A stretch of 42,093 bases of DNA. Origin: Porphyromonadaceae bacterium UBA7042. Its GTDB lineage: Bacteria > Bacteroidota > Bacteroidia > Bacteroidales > Muribaculaceae. The stretch is from contig DLAR01000110.1 of NCBI GenBank assembly GCA_002494015.1, positions 1-42,093 on the forward strand, in the 5' to 3' direction. The notes beneath the pieces were generated by a model, which did no database searches, was not told the origin of the DNA, and was given only the letters and a program-made list of their open reading frames with translations. Both the position numbers and the translations under genes were made by a program. Positions 1 to 8,373 of the stretch are shown here, in pieces (the stretch's first letter is position 1; each line of letters begins with the position of its first letter).

Positions 1-47
1 AATTAATATCTGAATGAAGTTACCTTATCCTCATGGAAGCCTCTTTC

Positions 48-74
48 GTTACCTCGGTGTAATGACGAGGTAAC
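48..74 (-). terminator. Hairpin downstream of proC
   Basis: A perfect 9-base stem (GTTACCTCG / CGAGGTAAC) with a 9-base loop lies about 50 bases beyond the proC stop. No clear T-run follows on the minus strand, so it may be a weak terminator or an mRNA 3'-end stabiliser. The stem is seen directly; the role is inferred. Confidence 0.4.
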
Positions 75-121
75 TGAAAGATGCCACCACCTTGGATTAA
101 CATTTGTTATGAAACACACTC

Positions 122-916
122 TTATTTGTTTACCGATGCCTTCAGTCCCTCTATCACCGATGTGGTGAAACCGCAGCGTTCCATCGCGTTGAGTCCTTTT
201 ATGGTCACTCCGCCGGGTGTCGTGACCCGGTCTATCTCGGTTTCAGGATTGGCTCCTGTCGCGCGCAGAAGGTCGACAGCTCCGACGAGCGTCTGCATGA
301 CATAGTTTTTAGCATCATCGGGACGCAATCCGAGTTCCACCGCCCCCTCGGTAGCGGCACGGATATAGCGCATCGCATAGGCTATCCCGCAACTGCACAA
401 AGCTGTCGCCGCGCCCATGAGCCGCTCCTCGATGACATCGGCGCGCCCCAGTGCCGAAAACACCCGGCGCACATCTTCTATTTCCTCGTCACTTGCGCCC
501 GACGAGCAGATAAATGTCATCGACGACCCTACGGCAATGGCTGTGTTGGGTATGACGCGGAACAGAATCGGGTCGCTGCAATGCGGCTCGAGCATCCGCG
601 CCATGTCGTCGATGGTGATGCCCGACGCGATGGAGACGATTATCTGGTAGCTGAAATCAATCGATGGGGCGAGTTCGAGCAACACGCGTTCAAGCAGCCA
701 CGGCTTGACGGCAAGGACAATCATGTCAGCCTCGACAATTGCGTCGCGGTTGCGGGCGCTCGTATATATACCCGGCAACTCGGTCGACAGGCGGTCGAGT
801 TTTCCCGGTGTGGGATTGCTGACCGAAATCTGATCCGCTCTCAATGTCCCGGCCGACACAAGGCCGCGTATAATGGCCGACCCCATGTTGCCGGCCCCGA
901 TTACTGCCACTTTCAT
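122..916 (-). CDS. proC: Pyrroline-5-carboxylate reductase
   Basis: ProC reduces 1-pyrroline-5-carboxylate to proline with NAD(P)H, the last step of proline synthesis, in the cytosol. The 264-residue product has the usual family length. It opens with a Rossmann fold (GAGNMG, residues 7-12) directly after the start, and its C-terminal helical dimerisation domain carries VTTPGGVTIKGL, a version of the conserved P5CR signature. I place the start at 916 because MKVAVIGAGNMG is the normal family N terminus; the frame stays open upstream to 1006 but that stretch has no homologous character and runs into the end of the neighbouring gene. It follows the phosphate transporter gene on the same strand after an 86-base gap, so co-transcription is possible but not evident. 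Confidence 0.95.
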   Translation of the reverse strand: MKVAVIGAGNMGSAIIRGLVSAGTLRADQISVSNPTPGKLDRLSTELPGIYTSARNRDAIVEADMIVLAVKPWLLERVLLELAPSIDFSYQIIVSIASGITIDDMARMLEPHCSDPILFRVIPNTAIAVGSSMTFICSSGASDEEIEDVRRVFSALGRADVIEERLMGAATALCSCGIAYAMRYIRAATEGAVELGLRPDDAKNYVMQTLVGAVDLLRATGANPETEIDRVTTPGGVTIKGLNAMERCGFTTSVIEGLKASVNK

Positions 917-1002
917 TTTTATCAAATTTTTATCGTTACCGCAAAAGTAACGAATTTCTGCGAGATTTATGCACGGAATAACACAAATAACACGAGGCCG
1001 TT

Positions 1003-3336
1003 TCAACGGTTCTCTCCCCCGCCCTTGGCAACGGTCGATATTGATGCTGACTCGCCCCGGCTGTCATGATTCGAGAAGCTGCGATATGATGACGGTGCCA
1101 GATTCAGTTTTCCTGACGCGCGGAGCATTTTGCGCAATGACGTTATGAACTCCTGACTTTCCTGAAGCACGTTCAGGTAGACGTATGCGACAGTCATGTT
1201 GTCGGTATCGCCTTTTTGCAGCAGGTCATATACATCGCGGGTGCGGTAGGAAAGGTCATCTTTTATATCGCTGCAACGATGCCGCAGCTCGTCAATCACG
1301 TCAGGGCGGCTTTCTTCAATAGCCGCTTCCGAATCTGTAATCACTGCCTTTATGCGATTGCACAGCGACGCAAACGAATCGTGGAACTCCTTTGGCAGCG
1401 GACGGAAATTGTTGTCAACATGCTCTTTGCACACCTCGTTGATACGGCGCAGGTTATAGGTCATCGACATTGCCATATTGTTACTCAGATGGAACCATGT
1501 GCTTTTCTCGATGGCAATCTCGGGAGTGACGCGGCGCATGCACAGGGTGAGTTTGCGGCGTTGTCCTTTCAGCACATCTTTTTCGGTAATCAATGACTTT
1601 TCAGAACGAGACAGAAGCTTTGTGTTATCGCTGACAAATCCTTCCGTGACATCAGAAAAGCTACCTGCTGCAAAGTTGAGAAACAGTTTGTTTTTCTCAT
1701 TTATATAGATTCTAAGCAGCGGCCACACTTCCACGGGGTCCTCTGTCGACAGAATAGTCTGGAACAAAGTGTCGCTCTGTACCTCTTTCTTTTTGTTGCG
1801 GAACCTGATGTTGCTGCGCACAAGCAGCGTGAGGGCAATCACGCCACCGGCAACCATGACCGGGACCCCGCCCATGTGCATAAGGCAAACGACCATTCCG
1901 GCACCGATAAAGGCGACTCCGGCGGTGATGAACCAACCGCCTATCACCGAAATCACGCCGGTGATGCGGAACACGGCGCTTTCACGCCCCCACGCGCGGT
2001 CGGCAAGCGACGTGCCCATAGCCACCATGAACGTCACGAAGGTTGTGGAAAGAGGCAGTTTCAGCGATGTGCCCATAGCTATCAGCATACCGGCAAGCAT
2101 CAGATTGACCGAACCGCGCACAAGGTCGAAAGCCGCGCCGTCCTCTTCCTGCGTAATGCCGGTGTCCATTCTGCGGTCAATCCACGCCTTGACCTTATCG
2201 GGCGTATGCTCGCTCACCCATGAGTGAACGTTGAGCGCGGCCCTTACAAGCGAGCGGCTTATGCGTGACGAGCCAAACATCTCGTCACCCTGCGTCTTGG
2301 CGCTAAGCCCGATCGAGGTCTGCGTGACCTGCCGTGCCTTTTTTGATGTGGCAAGCGACACCACCATTATCATGCCTGCGCCGACAAGAAAATAAAACGG
2401 CGTCTCGGCCGGTCCTTTCAGGCTTTCCATCATAAAACCGTGGAGATTGCCGCCTCCTGAAGCCATATAGTCTTGGTAGGAGGCCAGCGAGGTGAGCGGC
2501 ACACCGATAAAGTTCACGAGGTCGTTGCCTGCAAACGCCATAGCCAACGAGAATGTGCCAAGCAGCACTATCACTTTGAACACATTGATTTTCAGCCAGT
2601 GGAGAATCTGCATAATCACCGTGAACATGACCAGCGACCCTAAGAGTATCGACACCGTGTTGTCGTTTATCCATGTTTTAAGCTCCGGGGTCATGAATGT
2701 CAGGTCCTTGATGCCTTTCAATAGCATGAAATAGACAATGGCTGTGCAGGCAACCCCTCCGAACAGACCGACTTTCCATTTCAGACGGCTCTTATATTCA
2801 AACGTGAATAAAAGTCGGGTGACAAACTGGACGACCGTTCCGAAAACAAAAGCTATCGCTACCGAAAGGAATATGCCCACGATTACCGACAGTGCCTTTT
2901 CAGAGTTCAGAAGGTCACCGATGCCAAGAGTGCTTTCGGGCGCGGCAATCTTGAACAATGCCACGACAAACGTCGCCCCGAGAAGCTCGAAAACCATCGA
3001 GACAGTAGTGGAAGTCGGCATCCCCAATGAGTTGAATATGTCAAGCAGTATGATGTCTGTCACCATGACCGCCATGAAAATCGCTATCACATCATAAAAC
3101 GACAGATTTTCAGGCCGGAAGATGCCGTGGCGGGCTATATCCATCATGCCGTTGCTCATGGCCGCGCCGATAAAAACGCCTATGGCGGCGACTATCACAA
3201 CCCGCTTGAATGAAGCGGCCTTGGAACCGACTGCCGAGGTCAGGAAGTTTACTGCATCATTGCTTACTCCCACCGAAAGATCAAATACGGCAAGAAGAAA
3301 CAAAAATATCACAATGCCGAGAAACAGTATGTCCAT
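1003..3336 (-). CDS. pit: PiT-family inorganic phosphate transporter with C-terminal PhoU-like domain
   Basis: This is an inner-membrane phosphate permease of the PiT (PF01384) family, normally driven by cation symport. The 777-residue protein has the two inverted PiT signatures, SNDAVNFL near the N terminus and GNDLVNFIG near residue 270, plus paired membrane-helix blocks containing STTVSMVFELLGATF and LSTTFVTFMVAMGTSLAD. The last ~230 residues (from about 545) are soluble, helical and rich in charged residues, resembling a PhoU-like regulatory domain; E. coli PitA (about 500 residues) lacks this. Long PiT proteins of this type are, to my knowledge, common in Bacteroidetes. The start at 3336 leads straight into a hydrophobic first helix. 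No pst or pho genes lie nearby. The PhoU assignment is by pattern only. Confidence 0.9.
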   Translation of the reverse strand: MDILFLGIVIFLFLLAVFDLSVGVSNDAVNFLTSAVGSKAASFKRVVIVAAIGVFIGAAMSNGMMDIARHGIFRPENLSFYDVIAIFMAVMVTDIILLDIFNSLGMPTSTTVSMVFELLGATFVVALFKIAAPESTLGIGDLLNSEKALSVIVGIFLSVAIAFVFGTVVQFVTRLLFTFEYKSRLKWKVGLFGGVACTAIVYFMLLKGIKDLTFMTPELKTWINDNTVSILLGSLVMFTVIMQILHWLKINVFKVIVLLGTFSLAMAFAGNDLVNFIGVPLTSLASYQDYMASGGGNLHGFMMESLKGPAETPFYFLVGAGMIMVVSLATSKKARQVTQTSIGLSAKTQGDEMFGSSRISRSLVRAALNVHSWVSEHTPDKVKAWIDRRMDTGITQEEDGAAFDLVRGSVNLMLAGMLIAMGTSLKLPLSTTFVTFMVAMGTSLADRAWGRESAVFRITGVISVIGGWFITAGVAFIGAGMVVCLMHMGGVPVMVAGGVIALTLLVRSNIRFRNKKKEVQSDTLFQTILSTEDPVEVWPLLRIYINEKNKLFLNFAAGSFSDVTEGFVSDNTKLLSRSEKSLITEKDVLKGQRRKLTLCMRRVTPEIAIEKSTWFHLSNNMAMSMTYNLRRINEVCKEHVDNNFRPLPKEFHDSFASLCNRIKAVITDSEAAIEESRPDVIDELRHRCSDIKDDLSYRTRDVYDLLQKGDTDNMTVAYVYLNVLQESQEFITSLRKMLRASGKLNLAPSSYRSFSNHDSRGESASISTVAKGGGENR

Positions 3337-3789
3337 AAAACAAAACGCTGTTTTTTAATATATTACTACAATCCAAAAGGTATCTCTATTTTTTAGAGCA
3401 TGTTTACTTTTAAGTATAATTTATACGATATGCGAGCTTGTTTTTTAGTCGATTCTGATGCGGAGCTAAGGAGTATGTCGAGATATTCGACTGAGCGACA
3501 AGCCGGAAGCGGCAATAAAGGAGCCGCAGATTGTATAAAAGATTTCGTTTCACTTACTATCGTTTAAATTTGAACAATTCAGTCAGGCGGAATCCATAAA
3601 ACTGTACTTGTATAACGAAATAAAGCCGATTATGTTGTGTGTGAGGGTGTGTGTCAGACATGTTCCCAACTTTTTCATGCCAAACCAAAGGCATATCCGA
3701 ATACATCCTTAGACCCATGCCGGAGAATTAAGAGGGTGTTTCACGACAAATGTCAAATCCAAAGACAGTTTTCACGCGTCGGATTTTTA
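3337..3789. other. Gene-free intergenic region with structured DNA
   Basis: This gap between divergent genes holds no convincing ORF. Part of it, roughly 3415-3560, looks structured: GTCGA/TCGAC can pair around 3478-3492 and GCGGC/GCCGC around 3508-3528. The composition resembles dispersed intergenic repeats that I associate with Bacteroidales genomes, but I cannot confirm this. A short 69-codon frame at 3637-3846 overlaps the promoter of the next gene and is not believable. Confidence 0.35.
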
Positions 3790-3820
3790 TTGTATATTTC
3801 ATGGATTCTGCGTAATTTTG
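3790..3820 (+). promoter_or_regulatory. Bacteroidetes-type promoter for the LysM gene
   Basis: A -33 TTG (3790-3792) and a -7 TAATTTTG (3813-3820) are separated by 20 bases, matching the TTTG / TAnnTTTG consensus. The start codon of the LysM gene lies 38 bases downstream. Confidence 0.7.
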
Positions 3821-3857
3821 CAGTCAGCAATTTTTTTAGCCACTAAACAAACTGTTC

Positions 3858-5705
3858 ATGAAACATATCCGTCTTCTCGGCATCGCGCTGGCATCGGCCC
3901 TTTCGGGACTATCGGCATCGGCCGAAGCGGTCGACGAGCTGCCTGTGAAAATCATAAACGGCCAAAGCTATCATTTCTATGAAGTCAAAGCCAAGGAAAC
4001 AATCTATTCCCTGTGTCACCGGCTCGATGTCACCAAGAATCAGATTATAGAGTACAATCCTGCCGTGGCCGACGGCCTCAAGGCGGGAATGGTTTTATAT
4101 TTTCCCGTAACCGATGCCGATGCCGGAAAGGCCGACGACATCACGTTTGATGACGGCTCCAAACGGCTTGTACACCACGTCAAGAAGGGCGAGACAATCT
4201 ACGGTATCGCCAAGCATTACGGCATAACGACCGAAGACCTTTTCCGTCACAATCCTTTTATTGCCGACGGCCTAAAAGCCGACCAGACACTCACTATCGT
4301 AATCGACTCTCCCACTCCCGCCTCGACTCCTGTCGTCTCCTACGAGGGATATGTCGTGAAGGACAAAGAGACTTTTTACTCCATAGCCCATGCCCACGGT
4401 CTCTCGGTCGCGCAGCTCGAAGCCGCCAATCCGGGCGTGTCGGTTCTAAAATCGGGCCAAGTGCTTAACATCCCGGTATTTGCCTCGTCCAACCCGTCGG
4501 CTCCCGACGCAGCCGCCACATCCCCCGTCGTGGCGACAGTATCGCCCGATACAATACCGGCCGCAACGACTCCCCTGCGCCCCGAAACAGTTGCAGCCGA
4601 CGAAATTCTCGGCGACACAGTGGCTCCGGCCCGTCCGCAGCGCGAACGCATCGACATCACCGTTATCCTCCCCTTCATGCTCAATCAGGACCCGGTTTCA
4701 AAGGAAGGAAGGCGGTTCACCGAATTCTACAAAGGATTCCTAATCGCCGTGGACGCAATGCGTGACAACGGCACACCGATCACGGTGCGGGCCTATGACA
4801 CGGCAGCCTCGCTCGATTCCGTGAAGGCCATCCTCGCAAAACCCGAGCTCAAGACGACCGACGTGATTATCGCTCCCGACAATTTTTCTCAGATGGTTGC
4901 CATCGGGGAATTTGGCCGTCAGAACAGCATCAACGTCTTTAACCCGTTCATTGTCAAGGATGAGACCTATCTTGCCAACCCCGTCATGATGCAGGCCAAC
5001 CTCCCGAGCGAAATAATGCAGTCCAAGGCTGCGGCGGCCATCCCGAAAATCCTGCCCGGCTATACCCCCGTGATTGTCAGTCAGGCCGGTCACGACGGCG
5101 ACAAGGCTGATATTGTGGCCGACATGAAAGCCCATTTCGCGGCACAGGGCATCTCATTCCGGGAAATCAACTATACCGAAAAACTCGCCCTCTCGCAGCT
5201 GGAAAGCCTTGACAAATCACAGAAATATGTATTTGTGTCCACCTCGGGCCGACAGAGCGATGTCAACAAAATCCTCCCCGCCCTCGTAGAGTGGAAAGAA
5301 ACCCTCCCCGACCCCGCCAACGTCACCGTATTCGGTTACCCCGAATGGATTACCTTCCGCGGCGAGACGCTGACCAACATGCAGGCCCTCAACACCCGTG
5401 TCTACTCCCGGTTCTATACTGACCCGATGGACATCGAGACTCGCGCTGTGGAAGACACGTTTAAGAAATGGTTTGGCGGCGAAATGGAAAACGCCATGCC
5501 GCGTCAGGGACTCATGGGTTACGACACCGGCATGTTCCTCATCAAGGGTCTTGCCGGAAATGACACCCTCAAGTCAGCCGACCCATATCGAGGCGTGCAG
5601 AACGGGTTCAAATTTGTTTCGGCCGACAACGGCGGCATGTACAACGACGTTCTTTACATCGTAACTTTCCGCCCGAGCGGATACACAGACCGCGCAGTTC
5701 TATGA
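3858..5705 (+). CDS. Secreted protein with three LysM domains and a periplasmic-binding-like domain
   Basis: The 615-residue product begins with a Sec signal peptide (cleavage probably after SASAEA, residues 19-24). Three LysM peptidoglycan-binding domains follow at about 39-84, 104-149 and 164-207; each has the ETxYSI/GETIYGIA-type core and an NP turn. A linker rich in Ala, Pro and Thr (about 208-265) leads to a C-terminal domain of about 345 residues that starts with an ITVILPFML strand and resembles type I periplasmic substrate-binding folds. The likely role is an envelope protein tethered to peptidoglycan that binds a ligand or organises the wall; the ligand is unknown. The stop overlaps the start of the following barrel gene by four bases (ATGA), so the two are probably translated together. 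Similar LysM-plus-PBP proteins occur in Bacteroidetes without a defined function. Confidence 0.85.
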   Translation: MKHIRLLGIALASALSGLSASAEAVDELPVKIINGQSYHFYEVKAKETIYSLCHRLDVTKNQIIEYNPAVADGLKAGMVLYFPVTDADAGKADDITFDDGSKRLVHHVKKGETIYGIAKHYGITTEDLFRHNPFIADGLKADQTLTIVIDSPTPASTPVVSYEGYVVKDKETFYSIAHAHGLSVAQLEAANPGVSVLKSGQVLNIPVFASSNPSAPDAAATSPVVATVSPDTIPAATTPLRPETVAADEILGDTVAPARPQRERIDITVILPFMLNQDPVSKEGRRFTEFYKGFLIAVDAMRDNGTPITVRAYDTAASLDSVKAILAKPELKTTDVIIAPDNFSQMVAIGEFGRQNSINVFNPFIVKDETYLANPVMMQANLPSEIMQSKAAAAIPKILPGYTPVIVSQAGHDGDKADIVADMKAHFAAQGISFREINYTEKLALSQLESLDKSQKYVFVSTSGRQSDVNKILPALVEWKETLPDPANVTVFGYPEWITFRGETLTNMQALNTRVYSRFYTDPMDIETRAVEDTFKKWFGGEMENAMPRQGLMGYDTGMFLIKGLAGNDTLKSADPYRGVQNGFKFVSADNGGMYNDVLYIVTFRPSGYTDRAVL

Positions 5706-6388
5706 AAAAGCTGCTTTTCTCACTAACCGCCCTGCTCCTTTCGCTGACAGCAACGGCGCAGCGACAGTATTCCCCCAACTTTGCCATCGGGGGAAAAGCG
5801 GGTGCGACCATGTCGCGCATGTCGTTCAGTCCCGAGGTCAAGCAGCAGTTCCTGAACGGCTACATGGTGGGCCTGACCGCCCGTTACACCGAGGAAAACC
5901 ACTTCGGGCTTATCGGCGAAATCAATCTCCAGCAGCGCGGATGGAAAGAGGACTTCGAGGAAAACAACGACAAGTTCAACTATTCCCGCACGCTGACCTA
6001 TGTGCAGGTACCCCTGCTGACCCACATCTACTTCGGCTCGCGCAAGTTCAAGGGGTTCTTTAACCTCGGACCCGAATTTTCCTATCTCCTGTCAAGTTCC
6101 ACCAAGGCAAACTTTGACTACACCGACATCAAGTCGGTTCCCGATTTTCCCCAAGGGTACCGCACCAACGACCAGCTGAACATGGAGGTGGAAAACAAGT
6201 TTGACTACGGCATCTCGGCCGGAGCCGGTATCGAATTTATCGTGAAACAGAAACATTCCTTCATGCTCGAAGGGCGTTTCTATTACGGACTCGGCAACAT
6301 TTTCCACGCGGCCAAGAAAGATGTGTTCTCCGCCTCGCGCGGCATGTCAATCGAGATTACCCTCGGCTACATGATTCGCGTCAGATAA
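5702..6388 (+). CDS. PorT-like outer-membrane beta-barrel protein
   Basis: The 228-residue product has a clear signal peptide (residues 1-19, ending in TATAQ) followed by alternating aromatic and small residues typical of an eight-strand outer-membrane barrel: FAIGGKAGATMS, YMVGLTARYTEENHFGLIGE, FFNLGPEFSYLL, YGISAGAGIEF, and a last strand ending ITLGYMIRVR. This matches the PorT / OMP_b-brl_2 group of Bacteroidetes. True PorT works in type IX secretion, but this broad family has many members with no link to it, and no other por genes are present, so I would not assign it to secretion. Its start overlaps the LysM gene by four bases, which suggests that the peptidoglycan-binding protein and the barrel act in one envelope process. 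Confidence 0.85.
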   Translation: MKKLLFSLTALLLSLTATAQRQYSPNFAIGGKAGATMSRMSFSPEVKQQFLNGYMVGLTARYTEENHFGLIGEINLQQRGWKEDFEENNDKFNYSRTLTYVQVPLLTHIYFGSRKFKGFFNLGPEFSYLLSSSTKANFDYTDIKSVPDFPQGYRTNDQLNMEVENKFDYGISAGAGIEFIVKQKHSFMLEGRFYYGLGNIFHAAKKDVFSASRGMSIEITLGYMIRVR

Positions 6389-6425
6389 CAACAATACATG
6401 AGTTTGTTGCAATACTGTGTTTTGC

Positions 6426-6476
6426 TTCCAAAGTAATATTTAATTCCAAAGTAATATTTAATTCCGGAGTATTTAA
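6426..6476. repeat. Short tandem repeat, 18-base unit
   Basis: Two identical 18-base units beginning TTCCAAAGTAATATT (6426-6443 and 6444-6461) are followed by a shortened third unit, TTCCGGAGTATTTAA (6462-6476). It sits just downstream of the barrel gene and abuts the 110-base dispersed repeat. Confidence 0.8.
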
Positions 6477-6583
6477 TCCGTAAGGATTATTCCTTGAATA
6501 GCCGGGGGTTGCGGTTTCGCAACCCCCGGAAACATGTCATCTGATAAATAAAATCTGTAAAGATTTTTCAATCACCCGCATCA
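6474..6583 (+). repeat. Dispersed 110-base intergenic repeat, copy 1
   Basis: This block matches, on the opposite strand, 25573-25682 with only about five mismatches by eye. It contains a small palindrome (TAATCC gtaa GGATTA, 6474-6489), a strong 12-base stem (CCGGGGGTTGCG / CGCAACCCCCGG, 6502-6513 and 6518-6529, loop GTTT) and an AT-rich tail. It lies between convergent genes, as does the other copy. It looks like a miniature or REP-like element that may also act as a bidirectional terminator; no protein is encoded. Confidence 0.85.
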
Positions 6584-6606
6584 TGAAAAATCTTTACAGA
6601 TTTTAT
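6548..6606. repeat. Perfect 23-base inverted repeat
   Basis: Arms 6548-6570 and 6584-6606 are perfect reverse complements around a 13-base spacer (ATCACCCGCATCA). The left arm and spacer belong to the 110-base repeat; the right arm is present in this copy only, as the equivalent position in the other copy is degenerate. On RNA this would form a long AT-rich hairpin. Confidence 0.85.
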
Positions 6607-6662
6607 GTGTAATCCGTCAATCTACCGCAGGTTGCGCAAGGGGTGGTACCCGCCATGTCGTT

Positions 6663-7520
6663 TCAGTGTTGCTCCAGCTTGTCATATTCCTCGTCGGTCA
6701 CCGGCTCAAGCCACTCGTTGCCCGTGTTTTCGCCCGGCACTTCAAAGGCAAGATGCGAGAACCAGCTGTCGGCCGCCGCCCCGTGCCAGGGCTTGACATT
6801 GGCGGGAATATGGATCACGGTTCACAGAAGAATCTCCCGTGCAGGTTTCCCTTCTTCCTGATACCATCCGCGGCCGCCGACACCGACAAGCATCTGACCG
6901 CCGCCCGCGGTGGCACGATGGATGTGCCAGTTGTTGCGGCAGCGGGGTTCAAACGTCACGTTGAACATCGTCACCTGTTCAGTAGAAACGGGGGCAAGAT
7001 AACTGTTCCCGACAAAATATCTTGCAAATGCGGTATTCAGCTCGCCGACAGGGAAGAAGATACTCCGCTGATACTCGGCCTTGGCATCGTCGCCGACGAC
7101 ATCGCCGGCCCACACGGTCTTGGCGATATTGAACGCCGCCCACGCCTTGGGCCATCCGGCATAAAACGCGATGTGGGTGATAATCTCGGCGATTTCAACC
7201 CGGGTTATACCGTTGTCCTTGGCCGTCTGCAGGTGATAAGCCAGTGAATTGTCAGTGATTCCCTGCGATATGAGCGACGTGATTGTCACGAGGCTGCGGT
7301 CGCGGAGCGAAAGCAGGTCGTTGCGGCTCCACACTTCGCCAAACAATATGTCATCATTGAGGTGTGCAAACTCGGGAGCAAATTCGCCGAGTTGCTGACG
7401 GCCCGCCGTTTGAACGATTTCTTTCTTCACTCCGCTCCGAAAGCGATTCTCTATAATCTGTTGTGCCATAATATTGGTCGTCAATAGGGCTGTTGCTAAT
7501 ATTGTTACAATTTTTTTCAT
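6663..7520 (-). pseudogene. Carboxymuconolactone decarboxylase-like/cupin fusion, interrupted by an in-frame stop
   Basis: The gene reads as a signal peptide (MKKIVTILATALLTTNIMAQ), a carboxymuconolactone decarboxylase/AhpD-like helical domain (about residues 35-135, ending EIITHIAFYAGWPKAWAAFN) and a cupin domain with a first metal motif HIH. A TGA at 6822-6824 stops translation after 232 codons. Beyond it the same frame continues without gap as a recognisable cupin end (VIHIPANVKPWHGAAAD, then FSHLAFEVPGENTGNEWL) to a TGA at 6663-6665. The second cupin His motif is therefore lost from the product. No frameshift is needed: a sense codon became a stop, for example GGA to TGA where the family often has Gly in a GD pair. 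The start at 7520 is set by the signal peptide. The first domain may still be made. A sequencing error is possible. Confidence 0.75.
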
Positions 7521-7590
7521 CATGCAAAATAACAACATCGGCGGCAATCACAACGTGCCAATATTTCATAATTATTTACCAAAATACAAG

Positions 7591-7634
7591 AAATTCAGCA
7601 TTCCCGGCACCGGAATGTCGGGAATGCTGAATTT
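7591..7634 (-). terminator. Terminator after rprY
   Basis: A perfect 16-base stem (7591-7606 with 7619-7634, 12-base loop) lies 26 bases past the rprY stop. On the minus strand it ends in TTT and T-rich sequence follows (CTTGTATTTT), as expected for intrinsic termination. Confidence 0.75.
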
Positions 7635-7659
7635 CAACCGCCTGCGCGGGGCAGTGGTT

Positions 7660-8367
7660 TTAACGTGTGGCCTCGACCTCGGGTGCGATGAGCTTGTAAC
7701 CCTTGCCGTGGATGTTGATAATCTCGATTGACGGATCATCTTTCAAGTGCTTGCGCAGCTTGGTGATATAGACGTCCATCGAGCGGGCGTTGAAATAATT
7801 GTCGTCAATCCAGATTGTCTTGAGGGCAAAGTTTCGTTCAAGAATCTCGTTGACATGGGCACAAAGCAGGCTGAGCAACTCTGACTCCTTGGTGGTGAGC
7901 TTGGTGATTTTGTCATCAATCATCAGCACCTGTTTCTGAGTGTCAAATGTAAACTTGCCTATCTTGTACATGGTGATTTCCTTGCCCTTCTTGCCTTTCA
8001 CACGGCGAAGGATGGCCTCGATACGGAACACGAGTTCCTCCATCGAAAACGGCTTGGTGATATAATCGTCGGCACCGATCTTGAATCCTTCAAGAATATC
8101 TTCTTTAAGCGACTTGGCTGTCAGGAAGATAATAGGCACTTCCGAGTTGACGGTGCGGATCTCTTGAGCGAGCGCGAAACCATCTTTCTTAGGCATCATC
8201 ACGTCGAGGACGCAAAGGTCATACTTCCCTTTGAGGAATGCCTTGTAGCCACTTTCACCATCGGCAAAGAGGTCGGCGTTGAACCCCTTGGCCTGCAGGT
8301 ATTCGCGAAGCAACATGCCGAGATTCTCGTCATCTTCGCACAGCAGTATGCGCAAACGTTCTTCCAT
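7660..8367 (-). CDS. rprY: OmpR-family response regulator RprY
   Basis: This DNA-binding response regulator has 235 residues. The receiver domain (about 5-118) shows the acidic pair D12/D13, the phospho-acceptor D55 in VLDVMMP, T83 and K105 (YITKPF). The C-terminal OmpR/PhoB winged helix (about 133-230) includes LTTKESELLSLL, RSMDVYITKLRKHL and the GKGYKLI wing. It follows the kinase gene by six bases, so they form one operon with the promoter upstream of rprX. The pair matches RprX/RprY of Bacteroides fragilis, where RprY has been linked to regulation of primary metabolism and stress; the targets here are not visible. Confidence 0.93.
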   Translation of the reverse strand: MEERLRILLCEDDENLGMLLREYLQAKGFNADLFADGESGYKAFLKGKYDLCVLDVMMPKKDGFALAQEIRTVNSEVPIIFLTAKSLKEDILEGFKIGADDYITKPFSMEELVFRIEAILRRVKGKKGKEITMYKIGKFTFDTQKQVLMIDDKITKLTTKESELLSLLCAHVNEILERNFALKTIWIDDNYFNARSMDVYITKLRKHLKDDPSIEIINIHGKGYKLIAPEVEATR

Positions 8368-8373
8368 AATTTT

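Noticed and set aside
3637..3846. 69-codon plus-strand frame before the LysM gene
   Set aside because: It runs through the promoter of that gene and has no domain or coding-like composition.
5702..6388. Type IX secretion assignment for the barrel gene
   Set aside because: No other por/gld genes or T9SS sorting domains in the window; the barrel family is broad.
6426..6606. Possible CRISPR array
   Set aside because: Only two full short units without unique spacers, and no cas genes; the rest is inverted repeats.
6666..7247. 193-codon plus-strand frame opposite the CMD-cupin gene
   Set aside because: The minus strand carries recognisable CMD and cupin motifs, including beyond the stop; the plus frame has none.
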